From assembly GCF_000733855.1 (NCBI RefSeq), contig NZ_JPOJ01000001.1, positions 2,993,001 to 3,057,000 of the forward strand: a stretch of 64,000 nucleotides of DNA, given 5' to 3'. The notes below the pieces were generated by a model that saw only the letters and a list, made by a program, of their open reading frames with translations, was not told the DNA's origin and ran no database searches. The DNA is from Methylomicrobium agile (GTDB lineage: Bacteria; Pseudomonadota; Gammaproteobacteria; Methylococcales; Methylomonadaceae). Position 1 is the stretch's first letter, and each line of letters begins with the position of its first letter. This document shows, one piece after another, positions 49,239-62,865 of the stretch. Both the position numbers and the translations under genes were made by a program.

Positions 49239-51644
49239 GTGAAAACCGCTTCAGAACATGCAACGCTTTCCCCCGAAATGCAGAGCCGGATGGATGCCTA
49301 TTGGCGCGCGGCAAATTATCTGTCGGTCGGGCAAATCTATCTGCTCGACAATCCGCTGCTCAACGAGCCGTTGGCGCTCGGACACATCAAACCGCGTTTG
49401 TTGGGGCATTGGGGTACGACGCCAGGGTTGAATTTCATCCATGTGCACCTGAACCGTCTGATCAAGGCGCACGATCTGAACATGATCTTTATCTGCGGCC
49501 CGGGGCACGGCGGGCCGGCGATGGTCGCGAACGCTTGGCTGGAAGGCACTTACAGCGAGCGTTATCCGAACGTTTCGCTGGATCGCGAGGGGATGCGTGC
49601 CCTGTTCAAGCAGTTTTCGTTTCCGGGCGGCATCCCGAGCCATGTCGCGCCGGAGACGCCCGGCTCGATCCATGAAGGCGGCGAGCTCGGCTATGCGTTG
49701 TCGCATGCCTACGGGGCCGTATTCGACAATCCCGACCTGATCGCCTGTTGCGTGGTCGGCGACGGAGAGGCCGAAACGGGCCCTTTGGCGGCTTCCTGGC
49801 ATTCGAATAAATTCCTGAATCCGGCGCGGGACGGGGCGGTGTTGCCGATTCTGCATCTGAACGGCTACAAGATCGCGAACCCGACGATTTTGAGCCGGAT
49901 CGACCAGGACGAGTTGATCAAGCTCTTCGAAGGCTACGGCTACCGGCCTTATCTGGTCGAAGGCAGCGATCCGGCGGCGGTGCATCCGCGTATGGCCGAG
50001 GCGCTCGACCGGTGCCTGGACGAGATCCGGGCGATACAGCAAACGGTACGCTCCGGCCAATCCTGGAGCCGCCCGAAGTGGCCGATGATTATCCTGCGTA
50101 CCCCGAAAGGCTGGACCGGCCCTGAGAGTGTAGACGGCAAGAAAACCGAGGATTTCTGGCGTTCGCATCAGGTGCCGCTGGCCAATCTGGCCGATAATCC
50201 GGCGCACATCGAGATGCTCGAACAATGGCTCCTGAGTTACCGTCCCGAAGAGCTCTTCGATGCGCAGGGGACGCCGAAACCCGAGTTACTGGAGCTTGCG
50301 CCGCGCGGCCAGCGCCGGATCAGCGATAATCCGCATGCGAACGGCGGCGTGTTGCTGCGCGATCTGCGGCTGCCCGATTTTCGCGACTATGCGCTGGAAA
50401 TCCCTGCACCCGGAGCGGTCGAGGCGGAAGCGACGCGGGTGATGGGCAAGTTTTTGCGCGACGTGATGAGGGGCAACCTCGAACAGCGCAACTTCCGGAT
50501 TTTCGGTCCCGACGAAACGGCCTCGAACCGCTGGGATGCCGTTTTCGAGGCGACGCCCAGGGTTTGGGAGGAAAAAATCCTGCCGGAAGACACCGATTTG
50601 GCGCGCGACGGCAGGGTCATGGAGATTCTCAGCGAGCATACCTGCCAGGGCTGGCTGGAAGGCTACCTGCTGACCGGGCGGCACGGCTTTTTTTCCTGTT
50701 ACGAAGCGTTCATCCACATCGTCGATTCGATGTTCAACCAGCATGCGAAATGGTTGAAAACCTGTAACCACATACCCTGGCGGCGGCCGATCGCTTCATT
50801 GAATTATTTGCTGACTTCGCACGTCTGGCGCCAGGACCATAACGGCTTTTCGCATCAGGATCCGGGATTCATCGACCATGTTGTGAACAAGAAAGCCGAG
50901 GTCGTGCGCGTTTATTTTCCGCCCGATGCGAATACCCTGCTGTCCGTGACCGATCACGTGCTGCGCAGCCGCAACTACGTGAACGTGGTCGTCGCCGGCA
51001 AGCAGCCGGCGCCGCAGTGGCTGACGATGGACCAGGCAATCAAGCACTGCCACGCCGGCATCGGCGTCTGGGAATGGGCGAGCAACGACCTCGGTAAAGA
51101 ACCCGATGTGGTGATGGCCTGCGCCGGCGACGTGCCGACGCTGGAGACATTGGCGGCGGTCGACATCCTGCGGACCCAGATTCCCGACCTGAAAATCCGG
51201 GTCATCAATGTCGTCGACCTGATGAAGCTGCAGCCGCCGGGCGAGCATCCGCATGGGCTGTCCGACCGCGATTTCGAACAACTGTTCACTTCCGACAAGC
51301 CGATCGTGTTCGCTTATCACGGCTATCCCTGGCTGATCCACCGGCTGACTTACCGCCGCCCCAACCATGAGAATCTGCATGTGCGCGGCTATAAGGAAGA
51401 AGGCACGACTTCGACGCCTTTCGATATGGTCGTCATGAACGATATCGACCGCTTCCATCTGGCGATCGATGTGATCGACAGAGTGCCTCGGTTAAAAGAG
51501 CGGGCGGTTTATCTGAAACAATATTTCAAGGGCAAACTGATAGACCACAAGCACTATATCCGGATCCACGGCGAGGACATGCCGGAGATCCGCGAATGGA
51601 AATGGCCTGCGGAGACGGCAGGTTTGCAGATGCAAGCTGGCTAA
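49239..51644 (+). CDS. xfp: Xylulose-5-phosphate/fructose-6-phosphate phosphoketolase
   Basis: Xfp is a thiamine-diphosphate enzyme that splits xylulose-5-P or fructose-6-P into acetyl phosphate and an aldose phosphate. The 801-residue protein shows [86 protein letters not shown] and [16 protein letters not shown]. The start is a GTG at 49239 after AAGGAG. It is coupled with ackA upstream. In methanotrophs this bypass supplies C2 units from ribulose-monophosphate pathway sugars. Confidence 0.96.
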   Translation: MKTASEHATLSPEMQSRMDAYWRAANYLSVGQIYLLDNPLLNEPLALGHIKPRLLGHWGTTPGLNFIHVHLNRLIKAHDLNMIFICGPGHGGPAMVANAWLEGTYSERYPNVSLDREGMRALFKQFSFPGGIPSHVAPETPGSIHEGGELGYALSHAYGAVFDNPDLIACCVVGDGEAETGPLAASWHSNKFLNPARDGAVLPILHLNGYKIANPTILSRIDQDELIKLFEGYGYRPYLVEGSDPAAVHPRMAEALDRCLDEIRAIQQTVRSGQSWSRPKWPMIILRTPKGWTGPESVDGKKTEDFWRSHQVPLANLADNPAHIEMLEQWLLSYRPEELFDAQGTPKPELLELAPRGQRRISDNPHANGGVLLRDLRLPDFRDYALEIPAPGAVEAEATRVMGKFLRDVMRGNLEQRNFRIFGPDETASNRWDAVFEATPRVWEEKILPEDTDLARDGRVMEILSEHTCQGWLEGYLLTGRHGFFSCYEAFIHIVDSMFNQHAKWLKTCNHIPWRRPIASLNYLLTSHVWRQDHNGFSHQDPGFIDHVVNKKAEVVRVYFPPDANTLLSVTDHVLRSRNYVNVVVAGKQPAPQWLTMDQAIKHCHAGIGVWEWASNDLGKEPDVVMACAGDVPTLETLAAVDILRTQIPDLKIRVINVVDLMKLQPPGEHPHGLSDRDFEQLFTSDKPIVFAYHGYPWLIHRLTYRRPNHENLHVRGYKEEGTTSTPFDMVVMNDIDRFHLAIDVIDRVPRLKERAVYLKQYFKGKLIDHKHYIRIHGEDMPEIREWKWPAETAGLQMQAG

Positions 51645-51833
51645 GGCGTCCTTATGCGGCTAAGTTCATGTTCGAATCCGGCGCGGTTGTTCAGTATCCG
51701 TTTAGAATCTGTTAGTATAATTATTAAGAACTTTTCGGAAATTAATGTCAAACTAGGCAAATTTTCTGAAAATACGTTTTATCGGCTTCAATATAAAAGG
51801 TCGCCCACTATTCACCCCATGACCGAGGCAAAT

Positions 51834-52700
51834 ATGAAAAAAACCTTATTAATCACAGCGATCAGTTCCGTATTATTATCGGCTTGCGTCACCGATCCTT
51901 ACACCGGCCAGTCTTCGCTCAGCAAGGCTGCTATGGGCGGAGGCATCGGCGCGGCTTCCGGTGCGGCGATCGGCACCGCTTTCGGCGGCAACGATCTGAA
52001 GAATGCCGGCTGGGGGGCTTTGGCCGGCGGTCTGGTCGGTGCGGCCGTCGGTGCTTATATGGATCATCAGCAGAAACAAATGGAGCAGTCTTTGCAGGGT
52101 ACCGGCATCGAAGTGCAGAGAACCGCCGAGAACACCTTGAATCTGAACATGCCGGAAAACGTGACGTTCGCCTTCAATTCATCGACGTTGACCCCCCAAG
52201 CGCAGTCCGCGCTGAATACGGTGGCCACTATCCTGAATCAATATCCTGAATCGACGATTACCGTTACCGGCCATACCGACGACATTGGCTCGGATACTTA
52301 TAATCAGCGTTTGTCGGAACAACGCGCTGCCAGCGTGTCCGATTATCTCGGACAGCACGGCGTGAACTTTTCCCGTCTGAAACAGCAGGGCATGGGCGAG
52401 AGAATGCCGAAGTTTCCGAATACCAGCGAGGAAAACCGCGCGCAAAACCGCCGTGTCGAACTGGCGATCGTTGCGAACAGCAATGCCGGCGCGCAGCAAG
52501 GCTCTCCGCAGCAGCCTCAACAGCAGGGCTATCCGCAACAGCAAGGTTATCCGCAACAGCAAGGTTATCCGCAACAGCAAGGCTATCCTCAGCAGGGCTA
52601 CCCGCAACAGGGTTATCCGCAGCAGGGTTATCCGCAGCAGGGTTATCCGCAGCAGGGCTATCCTCAACAGGGCTACCCGCAGCAAGGCTACCCGCAATAG
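51834..52700 (+). CDS. OmpA-family lipoprotein with PQQGY repeat tail
   Basis: The product has 288 residues from the ATG at 51834 (GAGG five bases before); the open frame upstream is discarded. The lipobox is LLSAC (cleavage before Cys19 region). A glycine-zipper segment ([32 protein letters not shown]) is followed by an OmpA-like peptidoglycan-binding domain ([46 protein letters not shown]). The last 60 residues are low-complexity: four PQQQGY and seven PQQGY units. It likely anchors the outer membrane to peptidoglycan. The tail is unusual for the family. A terminator follows. Confidence 0.9.
   Translation: MKKTLLITAISSVLLSACVTDPYTGQSSLSKAAMGGGIGAASGAAIGTAFGGNDLKNAGWGALAGGLVGAAVGAYMDHQQKQMEQSLQGTGIEVQRTAENTLNLNMPENVTFAFNSSTLTPQAQSALNTVATILNQYPESTITVTGHTDDIGSDTYNQRLSEQRAASVSDYLGQHGVNFSRLKQQGMGERMPKFPNTSEENRAQNRRVELAIVANSNAGAQQGSPQQPQQQGYPQQQGYPQQQGYPQQQGYPQQGYPQQGYPQQGYPQQGYPQQGYPQQGYPQQGYPQ
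52515..52697 (+). repeat. In-frame tandem repeat encoding PQQ(Q)GY
   Basis: Eleven units at the end of the OmpA-type lipoprotein gene: four of 18 bases (CCGCAACAGCAAGGTTAT type), then seven of 15 bases (CCGCAGCAGGGTTAT type). All are multiples of three, so gain or loss of units would change tail length without a frameshift. Confidence 0.95.
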
Positions 52701-52761
52701 CCCTCCGGATATCCGCGCTGAATGTGTTTCGGCCGGCGAGTTCTCCGGCTGCGTGAGCCAG

Positions 52762-52797
52762 GCCCCTGTGCAACGTGATTGTGCAGGGGCTTTTTTT
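52762..52797 (+). terminator. Rho-independent terminator after the OmpA-type gene
   Basis: GCCCCTG at 52762-52768 pairs with CAGGGGC (52784-52790), with further TGCA pairing inside the loop, and is followed by seven T. Confidence 0.92.
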
Positions 52798-52855
52798 GCC
52801 GGCTCATGGCCGGACTGAGCGGCAGTACGATACATTGTTTTTCCGTGGGATTAAT

Positions 52856-52885
52856 TTACGATTCGCTTACTGCATCGGGTATAAT
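52856..52885 (+). promoter_or_regulatory. Probable sigma-70 promoter of accA
   Basis: TTACGA (52856-52861) and a perfect TATAAT (52880-52885) are 18 bases apart, just after the preceding terminator and about 75 bases before the accA start. Confidence 0.6.
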
Positions 52886-52960
52886 CATTGCCCGTTAGCC
52901 GCATTCTCGGGCGGCCGGTGTTTTTATTTACAGACTTAGACCCTCATCGATCAAGACCCC

Positions 52961-53929
52961 ATGGATTTAAAATTTCTCGATTTCGAACAGCCCATTGCCG
53001 AACTGGAAGCCAAAATCCGCGAGCTTCGTAATGTGGAATTCGATAATGACATCAACATATCCGATGCCATCCAGCAACTGGAAGAGAAAAGCCGTGCACT
53101 GACCGAATCGATCTTCGCGACGCTGTCCGACTGGCAGATTTCGCAATTGTCCCGCCATCCGGGACGTCCTTATACGCTCGACTACATCAAGCTGATGTTC
53201 ACCGATTTTCATGAATTGCACGGCGACCGCGCTTATGCGGACGATCCGGCGATCGTTTGCGGCCTGGCTCGGTTCGACGGAGAGCCGGTCGTGGTGATCG
53301 GGCATCAGAAAGGCCGCGACACCAAGGAAAAAATCTACCGCAATTTCGGGATGCCGCGCCCCGAAGGCTACCGAAAGGCGCTTCGCGTGATGAAGATGGC
53401 CGAGCGCTTCCAATTGCCGGTGATCTGCCTGATCGATACGCCGGGCGCCTATCCCGGCATCGGCGCCGAGGAGCGCGGACAAAGCGAAGCGATCGCGAAA
53501 AACCTGTTCGAAATGGCCAAACTCGGAACCCCCATCATTTGCACCGTGACCGGCGAAGGCGGTTCCGGCGGCGCGTTGGCGATCGGCGTCGGCGACCGTC
53601 TGATCATGCTGGAATACAGCACCTACTCGGTCATTTCTCCGGAGGGCTGCGCTTCGATCCTATGGAAAAGCGCGGACAAATCGCAGCTTGCTGCGGAGGC
53701 GATGGGGATCACTTCCGACCGGATTCGCGAGCAGGGCCTGCTCGATGAAGTGGTGCGCGAACCGGTGGGCGGTGGCCATCGGGATTTTCACGGCGTGGCC
53801 GAGAATTTGAAGGAAGCCCTACAGCGCCATCTTGAAGAACTGAAACAGCTCGATATCGACGAGTTGTTGGAAAAACGTTATCAGCGCCTGATGAATTTCG
53901 GCGCTTTCATCGAAGAGCCGGTTAAATAA
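52961..53929 (+). CDS. accA: Acetyl-CoA carboxylase carboxyltransferase subunit alpha
   Basis: AccA with AccD transfers the carboxyl group from biotin to acetyl-CoA, the first step of fatty-acid synthesis. The 322-residue product has the normal length and blocks: [73 protein letters not shown] and [12 protein letters not shown]. accA next to tilS is a common gammaproteobacterial order. Confidence 0.97.
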   Translation: MDLKFLDFEQPIAELEAKIRELRNVEFDNDINISDAIQQLEEKSRALTESIFATLSDWQISQLSRHPGRPYTLDYIKLMFTDFHELHGDRAYADDPAIVCGLARFDGEPVVVIGHQKGRDTKEKIYRNFGMPRPEGYRKALRVMKMAERFQLPVICLIDTPGAYPGIGAEERGQSEAIAKNLFEMAKLGTPIICTVTGEGGSGGALAIGVGDRLIMLEYSTYSVISPEGCASILWKSADKSQLAAEAMGITSDRIREQGLLDEVVREPVGGGHRDFHGVAENLKEALQRHLEELKQLDIDELLEKRYQRLMNFGAFIEEPVK

Positions 53930-53992
53930 ATAGCCGGTATTTCCGCCGCCCGGCTTAATGCCGGGCTCTTGAACCTCGAGATTTTAACCCAC

Positions 53993-55311
53993 ATGCTGAC
54001 GCCGCGGCTGATCGAGTCTTCGCTCGCTTTGTGCCGGGCGTCTCCCCGGCAAATTTTTCTCGCCTATAGCGGCGGCGTCGATTCGCACGTGCTGCTGCAT
54101 CTGTGCGCTCAGGAACCGAAACTGCGTGAAAGAGTTACGGCGGTGCACGTGCATCACGGCCTGCAGGCGCAGGCCGAGGATTGGGCGCGCCATGCCGAAA
54201 CGACGGCGCGCGGACTTGGGGTCGATTTTTTGCTGCGCCGCGTGGATGCGCATCCCAGGCCGGGTGAAAGCCCGGAAGAAGCGGCCAGGAACGCCCGGTA
54301 CGCGGCGCTGAAGCCGTTGATGCGCCCGGATGATGTGCTGCTGGTGGCGCAGCATCGGGACGACCAGCTCGAAACGGTCCTGCTGCAGTTGCTGCGGGGC
54401 GGCGGTTTGCCGGGCTTGCCGGCATGCCGGCAAGCATGCCGTTCGGTCCGGGGACGCTGCTCAGGCCGTTTCTGCATGTCCGGAAACAAGACATAGATCG
54501 CTATGCGTTAGCGCATCGATTGGATTGGATCGAGGATCCGACCAATCGCGAGAGCGTGTATGACCGCAACTTTCTGCGCCGCGAAGTACTGCCGTTATTG
54601 AAACAGCGCTGGCCGGCCTGCGATCGGACCGTGGGTCGGGCGGCAGGCCATTGCGCGGAAGCTTATGCCGTGCTGGCCGAGATTGCCGCCGAATCGTTCG
54701 CTCTCGTGCATTCCGCCCGCGACAACACGCTGGATATCGAGCGGCTCGGCACGTTTGATCTTCGAAGGCGCCGGTTGATCATCCGGCACTGGTTCGGGCA
54801 AATGGGTTTGAAAATGCCGTCCCAGGCTTTTCTGACGCAGTTGTTCGATCACGTGATCGGCGCCGCCGGCGATAGCGATCCGGTGCTGAACGGGCAGGGC
54901 TGTCAAATGCGCCGCTACCGGAACAGATTGTATTGCCTGCGAAATGGGCAAGTCGAGGATTTGCAGCCCCTGGATTGGCCGAAGGAAAAGGAATCGCTGA
55001 TGATCGGCAAACGCATGACCCTGAATCGGGTCGTTTCGACGGACGGAATTCCCGAGTCCGTCTGGCGGCAGTCAACCGTAACCGTCAAATTCCGTAGCGG
55101 GGGAGAAAAGATCGCGTTGCCCGGACGCCGTGGTCATCATCTTTTGAAAAATCTCTATCAGGAGATCGGTATGCCGCCTTGGGAAAGGGCTGCGCTTCCT
55201 TTGCTCTATCTCGACGGCCAACTGGCCGCGGTCGCCGACCTTTGGATCGGCGCCGACTATTACCGGGAAGGCCTGTATCCCTGTTTCCGTCTGGCGTTAG
55301 CCCGTCATTGA
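53993..55311 (+). pseudogene. tilS: tRNA(Ile)-lysidine synthase, interrupted by a frameshift
   Basis: TilS converts C34 of tRNA-Ile(CAU) to lysidine and is normally essential. The N-terminal part (ATG 53993; YSGGVDSHVLLHL PP-loop near residue 20; AVHVHHGLQ; QHRDDQLETVLLQLLRGGGLPGL) is in one frame up to about 54417. The rest (AGMPASMPFGPGTLLRP, then DWIEDPTNRESVYDRNFLRREVLP and the C-terminal TilS domain to 55311) is in another. A single lost base restores continuity. The shift falls inside the perfect 20-base palindrome 54415-54434. Everything else looks intact, so a sequencing error or a tolerated/recoded frameshift is more likely than true loss. Confidence 0.85.
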
Positions 55312-55341
55312 TCCGGGCGCGCAAATCGCTAAAGACGATAG

Positions 55342-57182
<1,841 letters not shown>

Positions 57183-57217
57183 ACGGCTTAATGTAAACTC
57201 TGAACGGAGATTTAGCA

Positions 57218-57517
57218 ATGATCACAAAAGCAATGATTCTGGAATGTTATGAAGCATTCAAAGAAGGTAGGCTTAAACATGTACCCCAAGATATGAAACC
57301 TACTTCAGCAAAAATGACAATGAATTGGCTTGAAAGCATACTAAATACTCGCGAGCCTTATAATCGTAGCGGTAGTCTGTTGCAATATAAAATTATACTG
57401 GAAAAGATTGAAAAGGAATTTGGGCCTCAAAGAGCTAGGGAAGCTGCACTAGTTCTGATGCCTTATTGCCAGAAGTATAATAAGCAATCACATATATCGA
57501 TATTGCAGCGGTTTTAA
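57218..57517 (+). CDS. Small hypothetical protein
   Basis: The product has 99 residues starting MITKAMILECYEAFKEGRLK, with GGAGA ahead of the ATG. It is probably helical (LLQYKIILEKIEKEFGPQRAREAALVLMP). No family is recognised. The sequence is clearly more AT-rich than the pyrG and kdsA flanks, like the toxin-antitoxin genes that follow, which suggests joint acquisition. Confidence 0.6.
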   Translation: MITKAMILECYEAFKEGRLKHVPQDMKPTSAKMTMNWLESILNTREPYNRSGSLLQYKIILEKIEKEFGPQRAREAALVLMPYCQKYNKQSHISILQRF

Positions 57518-57571
57518 AAAATAAATGAACGGAAAATACCACTACATCAAAAGAATAAACCTCTAAGTTCA

Positions 57572-57805
57572 ATGTACACGCTTTATAAAATCAATAGCGA
57601 TGATCTGAATGAAAACTTCATCGCTGCGATAAAAGCCCAGTTTCCTCATCAAACGATCGAAATCGCGATTTCCGAAGTGACGCAGGTCGCGCAAGATGAA
57701 ACGGCTTATTTATTGTCCAACCCCGAAAATAAAGAGAGGCTGCTGGCCGCCATTGAGCAGATCGAAAGCAACCGTCTGATCGATATTGATTTAGAAAAAT
57801 TGTGA
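57572..57805 (+). CDS. YefM-type antitoxin
   Basis: The product has 77 residues. The C-terminal DETAYLLSNPENKERLLAAIEQIE stretch is characteristic of YefM/Phd-type antitoxins that wrap the YoeB toxin and repress their own promoter. The N-terminal half (MYTLYKINSDDLNENFIAAIKAQ) is short and is not a typical Phd DNA-binding fold, so autoregulation is uncertain. Its stop overlaps the toxin start by four bases (GTGA). Confidence 0.85.
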   Translation: MYTLYKINSDDLNENFIAAIKAQFPHQTIEIAISEVTQVAQDETAYLLSNPENKERLLAAIEQIESNRLIDIDLEKL

Positions 57806-58062
57806 TCATCAGTTTCGAAGCCACGGCATTTGATGATTTTAATCAGTGGGCAATCGATGACAAAAAATGCCATAAACGCATCGTCACGCTGATCAAGGAT
57901 ATTTGCCGCAATCCTTATGAAGGGTTGGGCAAACCGGAGCCGTTGAAATATGAACTGCAAGGCTATTGGTCGCGGCGAATCGATGACGAACACCGTTTGG
58001 TTTATAAAATCCAGGATGGCAGGTTGATTGTTATCAGTTGTAAATACCATTACAAGAAGTAG
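57802..58062 (+). CDS. yoeB: YoeB-type ribosome-dependent mRNA interferase toxin
   Basis: The 86-residue Txe/YoeB product starts at a GTG. The blocks [40 protein letters not shown] and CKYHYKK match YoeB, including the catalytic Glu (KPEPLK), Arg (SRR) and His near the C-terminus. YoeB binds the ribosome and cleaves mRNA in the A site. It sits between pyrG and kdsA, which are usually adjacent. Confidence 0.92.
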   Translation: MIISFEATAFDDFNQWAIDDKKCHKRIVTLIKDICRNPYEGLGKPEPLKYELQGYWSRRIDDEHRLVYKIQDGRLIVISCKYHYKK

Positions 58063-58081
58063 TCACAAAACGAGAACACTC

Positions 58082-60206
<2,125 letters not shown>

Positions 60207-60217
60207 ATCCTGGAAAC

Positions 60218-60251
60218 GGGCGCAGGCCGGCATGTTTGCCGGCCTGCGCCC
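60218..60251 (+). terminator. 14-bp hairpin between eno and ftsB
   Basis: GGGCGCAGGCCGGC (60218-60231) and its perfect complement (60238-60251) flank a 6-base loop, starting 12 bases after the eno stop. There is no T-run, so partial attenuation or 3'-end protection of the eno message is more likely than full termination. ftsB starts 13 bases later. Confidence 0.7.
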
Positions 60252-60263
60252 TGAACGGACGTC

Positions 60264-60536
60264 ATGAAATTTCTCGTTGCGGTCATCATTCTGCTGATCC
60301 TCCACTTTCAATACCGCCTGTGGCTCGGCGACGGCAGTCTGAAGGAAACGCGCGCCTATCAACAACAGCTGGCGGAACTGAAGAAGCTGGCCGAGGAAAA
60401 ACGCCAGCGCAACGAGAAACTTTATGCGGAAGTCAGGGACCTGCACAAAGGCCAGGAAGCGATCGAGGAACGCGCCCGCGACGAATTGGGCATGATTCGC
60501 GAAGACGAGACTTTTTTTCAGGTAATCGAAAAATAA
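60264..60536 (+). CDS. ftsB: Cell division protein FtsB
   Basis: The product has 90 residues: a single N-terminal membrane helix (FLVAVIILLILHFQYRLWLG) and a periplasmic coiled coil (LAELKKLAEEKRQRNEKLYAEV) ending with the conserved ARDELGMIREDETFFQV. FtsB joins FtsL and FtsQ in the divisome. Its place between eno and ispD is typical. Confidence 0.95.
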   Translation: MKFLVAVIILLILHFQYRLWLGDGSLKETRAYQQQLAELKKLAEEKRQRNEKLYAEVRDLHKGQEAIEERARDELGMIREDETFFQVIEK

Positions 60537-60599
60537 TCCCTAACATCCATTGGGTTGAATGCGTTTTGACGCGATTCCCCTGCTGATCAATCCTGTTTG

Positions 60600-61292
60600 A
60601 TGACCGAGTCAATCCAATTCTGGGCCGTCGTGCCGGCGGCCGGCGTCGGCAAGCGCATGCAGTCCGACCGTCCCAAACAATATCTCGAACTGGCCGGAAA
60701 GACCGTGATCGAGCGGACCCTGAACCGCTTGCTGGAGGCGGGCGTGTTCGGTGCGGTCGCGGTGGCCGTTTCGACCGAGGATCCCTACTGGCCCGAATTG
60801 GAAGTATCGAGGCATCCAAGCGTGATCACCGCGCCCGGCGGCAAGGAACGGGCCGATTCGGTGCTGTCCGCGTTGAAATCCCTGCACGGCCAAGCCGATG
60901 ACGGCGACTGGGTGCTGGTGCATGATGCCGCTCGCCCCTGTATCACGTCGGAAGATATCCGTAAACTGATCGATACCCTGGCCGATGATCCGATCGGCGG
61001 GATTCTGGCGCTGTCTTTGCACGATACCTTGAAGGATGTGCAGGGAAGCTCAATCGTCGGAACGCTCGACCGCCGCCATATCTGGCGCGCGTTGACCCCG
61101 CAGATGTTCCGCTACGGCATGTTGAAGGCTGCGTTGACCGAAGCGGAAGGCAACCCGGCAATCACCGACGAGGCCAGTGCGCTTGAGCTGAAAGGCTTCA
61201 AGCCGAAAATCGTCGAAGGACGAGCCGACAACATCAAAATTACCCGGCCCGAAGATCTGGCGCTGGCAACCTTTTATCTGGAGCAACAATGA
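60600..61292 (+). CDS. ispD: 2-C-methyl-D-erythritol 4-phosphate cytidylyltransferase
   Basis: IspD activates MEP with CTP in the non-mevalonate isoprenoid pathway. The product has 230 residues from the ATG at 60600; the TTG before it is not needed. Motifs are [47 protein letters not shown] and ITDEASALE. Its stop overlaps the ispF start in ATGA. Confidence 0.97.
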   Translation: MTESIQFWAVVPAAGVGKRMQSDRPKQYLELAGKTVIERTLNRLLEAGVFGAVAVAVSTEDPYWPELEVSRHPSVITAPGGKERADSVLSALKSLHGQADDGDWVLVHDAARPCITSEDIRKLIDTLADDPIGGILALSLHDTLKDVQGSSIVGTLDRRHIWRALTPQMFRYGMLKAALTEAEGNPAITDEASALELKGFKPKIVEGRADNIKITRPEDLALATFYLEQQ

Positions 61293-61765
61293 TCAGAGTA
61301 GGGCAAGGCTATGACGTGCACCGCTTCAACGAGGGCGATCACATCATTTTAGGCGGCGTGACGATTCCTTACGAAAAAGGACTGGAAGCGCATTCGGACG
61401 GCGACGTGGTGCTGCATGCGCTGGCCGATGCGTTGCTGGGCGCAGCTGCGCTGGGCGACATAGGCAAACATTTTCCGGACACCGATCCGCAGTTCAAAGG
61501 CGCCGATAGCCGAGTGTTGCTGCGCCATGTTTACGGCGTCGTTCGTGATAGGGGCTATACCCTGGTCAATGCCGACATCACGATCATCGCGCAAGCCCCG
61601 AAAATGGCTCCCCATATCGCCGCGATGTGCCGGAATATCGCCGACGATTTACAAACCGAAGTTGATTTCATCAATGTGAAAGCGACTACGACCGAAAAAC
61701 TCGGCTTCGAAGGCCGTAAGGAAGGAATTGCGGTGCAGGCGGTGGTGTTGGTAGAAAAAAAATAG
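61289..61765 (+). CDS. ispF: 2-C-methyl-D-erythritol 2,4-cyclodiphosphate synthase
   Basis: IspF cyclises the CDP-ME phosphate intermediate in isoprenoid synthesis. The 158-residue product has the zinc motif [52 protein letters not shown] and [16 protein letters not shown]. Translational overlap with ispD is four bases. No clear terminator follows before the insertion sequence. Confidence 0.97.
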   Translation: MIRVGQGYDVHRFNEGDHIILGGVTIPYEKGLEAHSDGDVVLHALADALLGAAALGDIGKHFPDTDPQFKGADSRVLLRHVYGVVRDRGYTLVNADITIIAQAPKMAPHIAAMCRNIADDLQTEVDFINVKATTTEKLGFEGRKEGIAVQAVVLVEKK

Positions 61766-61873
61766 GGGTATTCGGAAGTGGATGTTGAATGGCAAATTAG
61801 CAATTGATTCGTAATTTGGAATTGCATGTCATCAGAACCGCTGCCTAAAAGTCACTTTTTTATCGCTTGCTAG

Positions 61874-62722
61874 ATAGTGTCGTCACAAGATAAGTCTTTG
61901 TCAGGTATAATACGGAGATTGTCGTTGCTGATGAGATTAAAGAGCCATGTCCCAACCTGCCCACCGCCGCCATGACATTTCCGATACGGTTTGGAGCTTA
62001 CTGGAACCCCATCTGCCCGGCCGTGCCGGGGCCTGGGGCGGAAAAGCGCGAGACAACCGCTTGTTTATCAATGCGGTCTTCTGGATTTTGCGTACCGGTG
62101 CGCCATGGCGCGACCTGCCACCTGACTATGGCGATTGGAAGAACACCCATCGCCGGTTTTGCCGTTGGCGAGATCACGGCGTCTGGGAAGCCCTGTTGGA
62201 ACAGTTGGTCACCGAACCCGACTATGAATGGTTGATGATTGATGCCAGCCACATCAAAGTCCATCCGCATGCGACCGGCGCGCAAGGCGGCAATCAGGGC
62301 ATGGCGGTCACAAAAGGGGGCTCAACAGTAAGATACATCTGGCCGTGGATGCGCATGGTATGCCGGTCAGAATCCTTATTACAGCAGGTACCACAGCAGA
62401 TTGTTCGCAGGCTTCAGCCTTGATCGAAGGCGTGGATGCTCAGTACTTATTGGCGGACAAAGGCTACGATAGCGATGCTATCGTAGCCCAAGCCGAAGCA
62501 AATCAGATGACGGTGGTCATTCCGCCACGCCGCAATCGAAAACAACCCCGCGACTACGATCGCGACCTGTACAAACTGCGGCATTTAGTAGAAAACGCGT
62601 TCTTGCACCTCAAGCGCTGGCGAGGTATTGCCACACGCTATGCCAAGAACACCGCATCGTTCCTGGCCGCTGTGCAGATCCGGTGCATCGCCCTGTGGAC
62701 AGCTATCTTATGACGACACTAT
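61874..62722 (+). mobile_element. IS5-family (IS427-like) insertion sequence, apparently complete
   Basis: The element is 849 bp, bounded by CTAG on both sides (61870-61873 and 62723-62726), the kind of 4-bp target duplication seen in this group. Terminal inverted repeats start ATAGTGTCGTCA and agree over about 19 bases with one mismatch. It holds a single transposase spread over two frames. It is inserted between ispF and an MFS gene. Confidence 0.93.
61947..62713 (+). CDS. IS5-type DDE transposase made by -1 frameshifting
   Basis: The first frame (61947 to about 62320) has HRRHDISDTVWSLLEPHLPG, FWILRTGAPWRDLPPDYGDW and the first catalytic Asp in MIDASHIKVHPH. At AAAAGGGGGC (62312-62321) the reading must shift back one base to continue LNSKIHLAVDAHGMPVR. 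The second part has the second Asp (LLADKGYDSD) and the Glu (ENAFLHLKRWRGIATRY). The A/G run is a plausible slippery site, as in other elements of this group. Confidence 0.9.
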
Positions 62723-62865
62723 CTAGAAAAAGTTGAGCAGCAGTCATCGACCCAAAACTCGTCGCTAACTATTTTTCCTCTCAACCGTCTGCTTTTCTCC
62801 CCTTATCCGACTGAAGCAGTGACCGATTTGTCGCCGGATATTTTCCTAAAACGCCGAATCTCAAT

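Noticed and set aside
57218-58062. Mobile element carrying the toxin-antitoxin genes
   Set aside because: No terminal inverted repeats, integrase or target duplication seen; only palindromic repeats on the left side.
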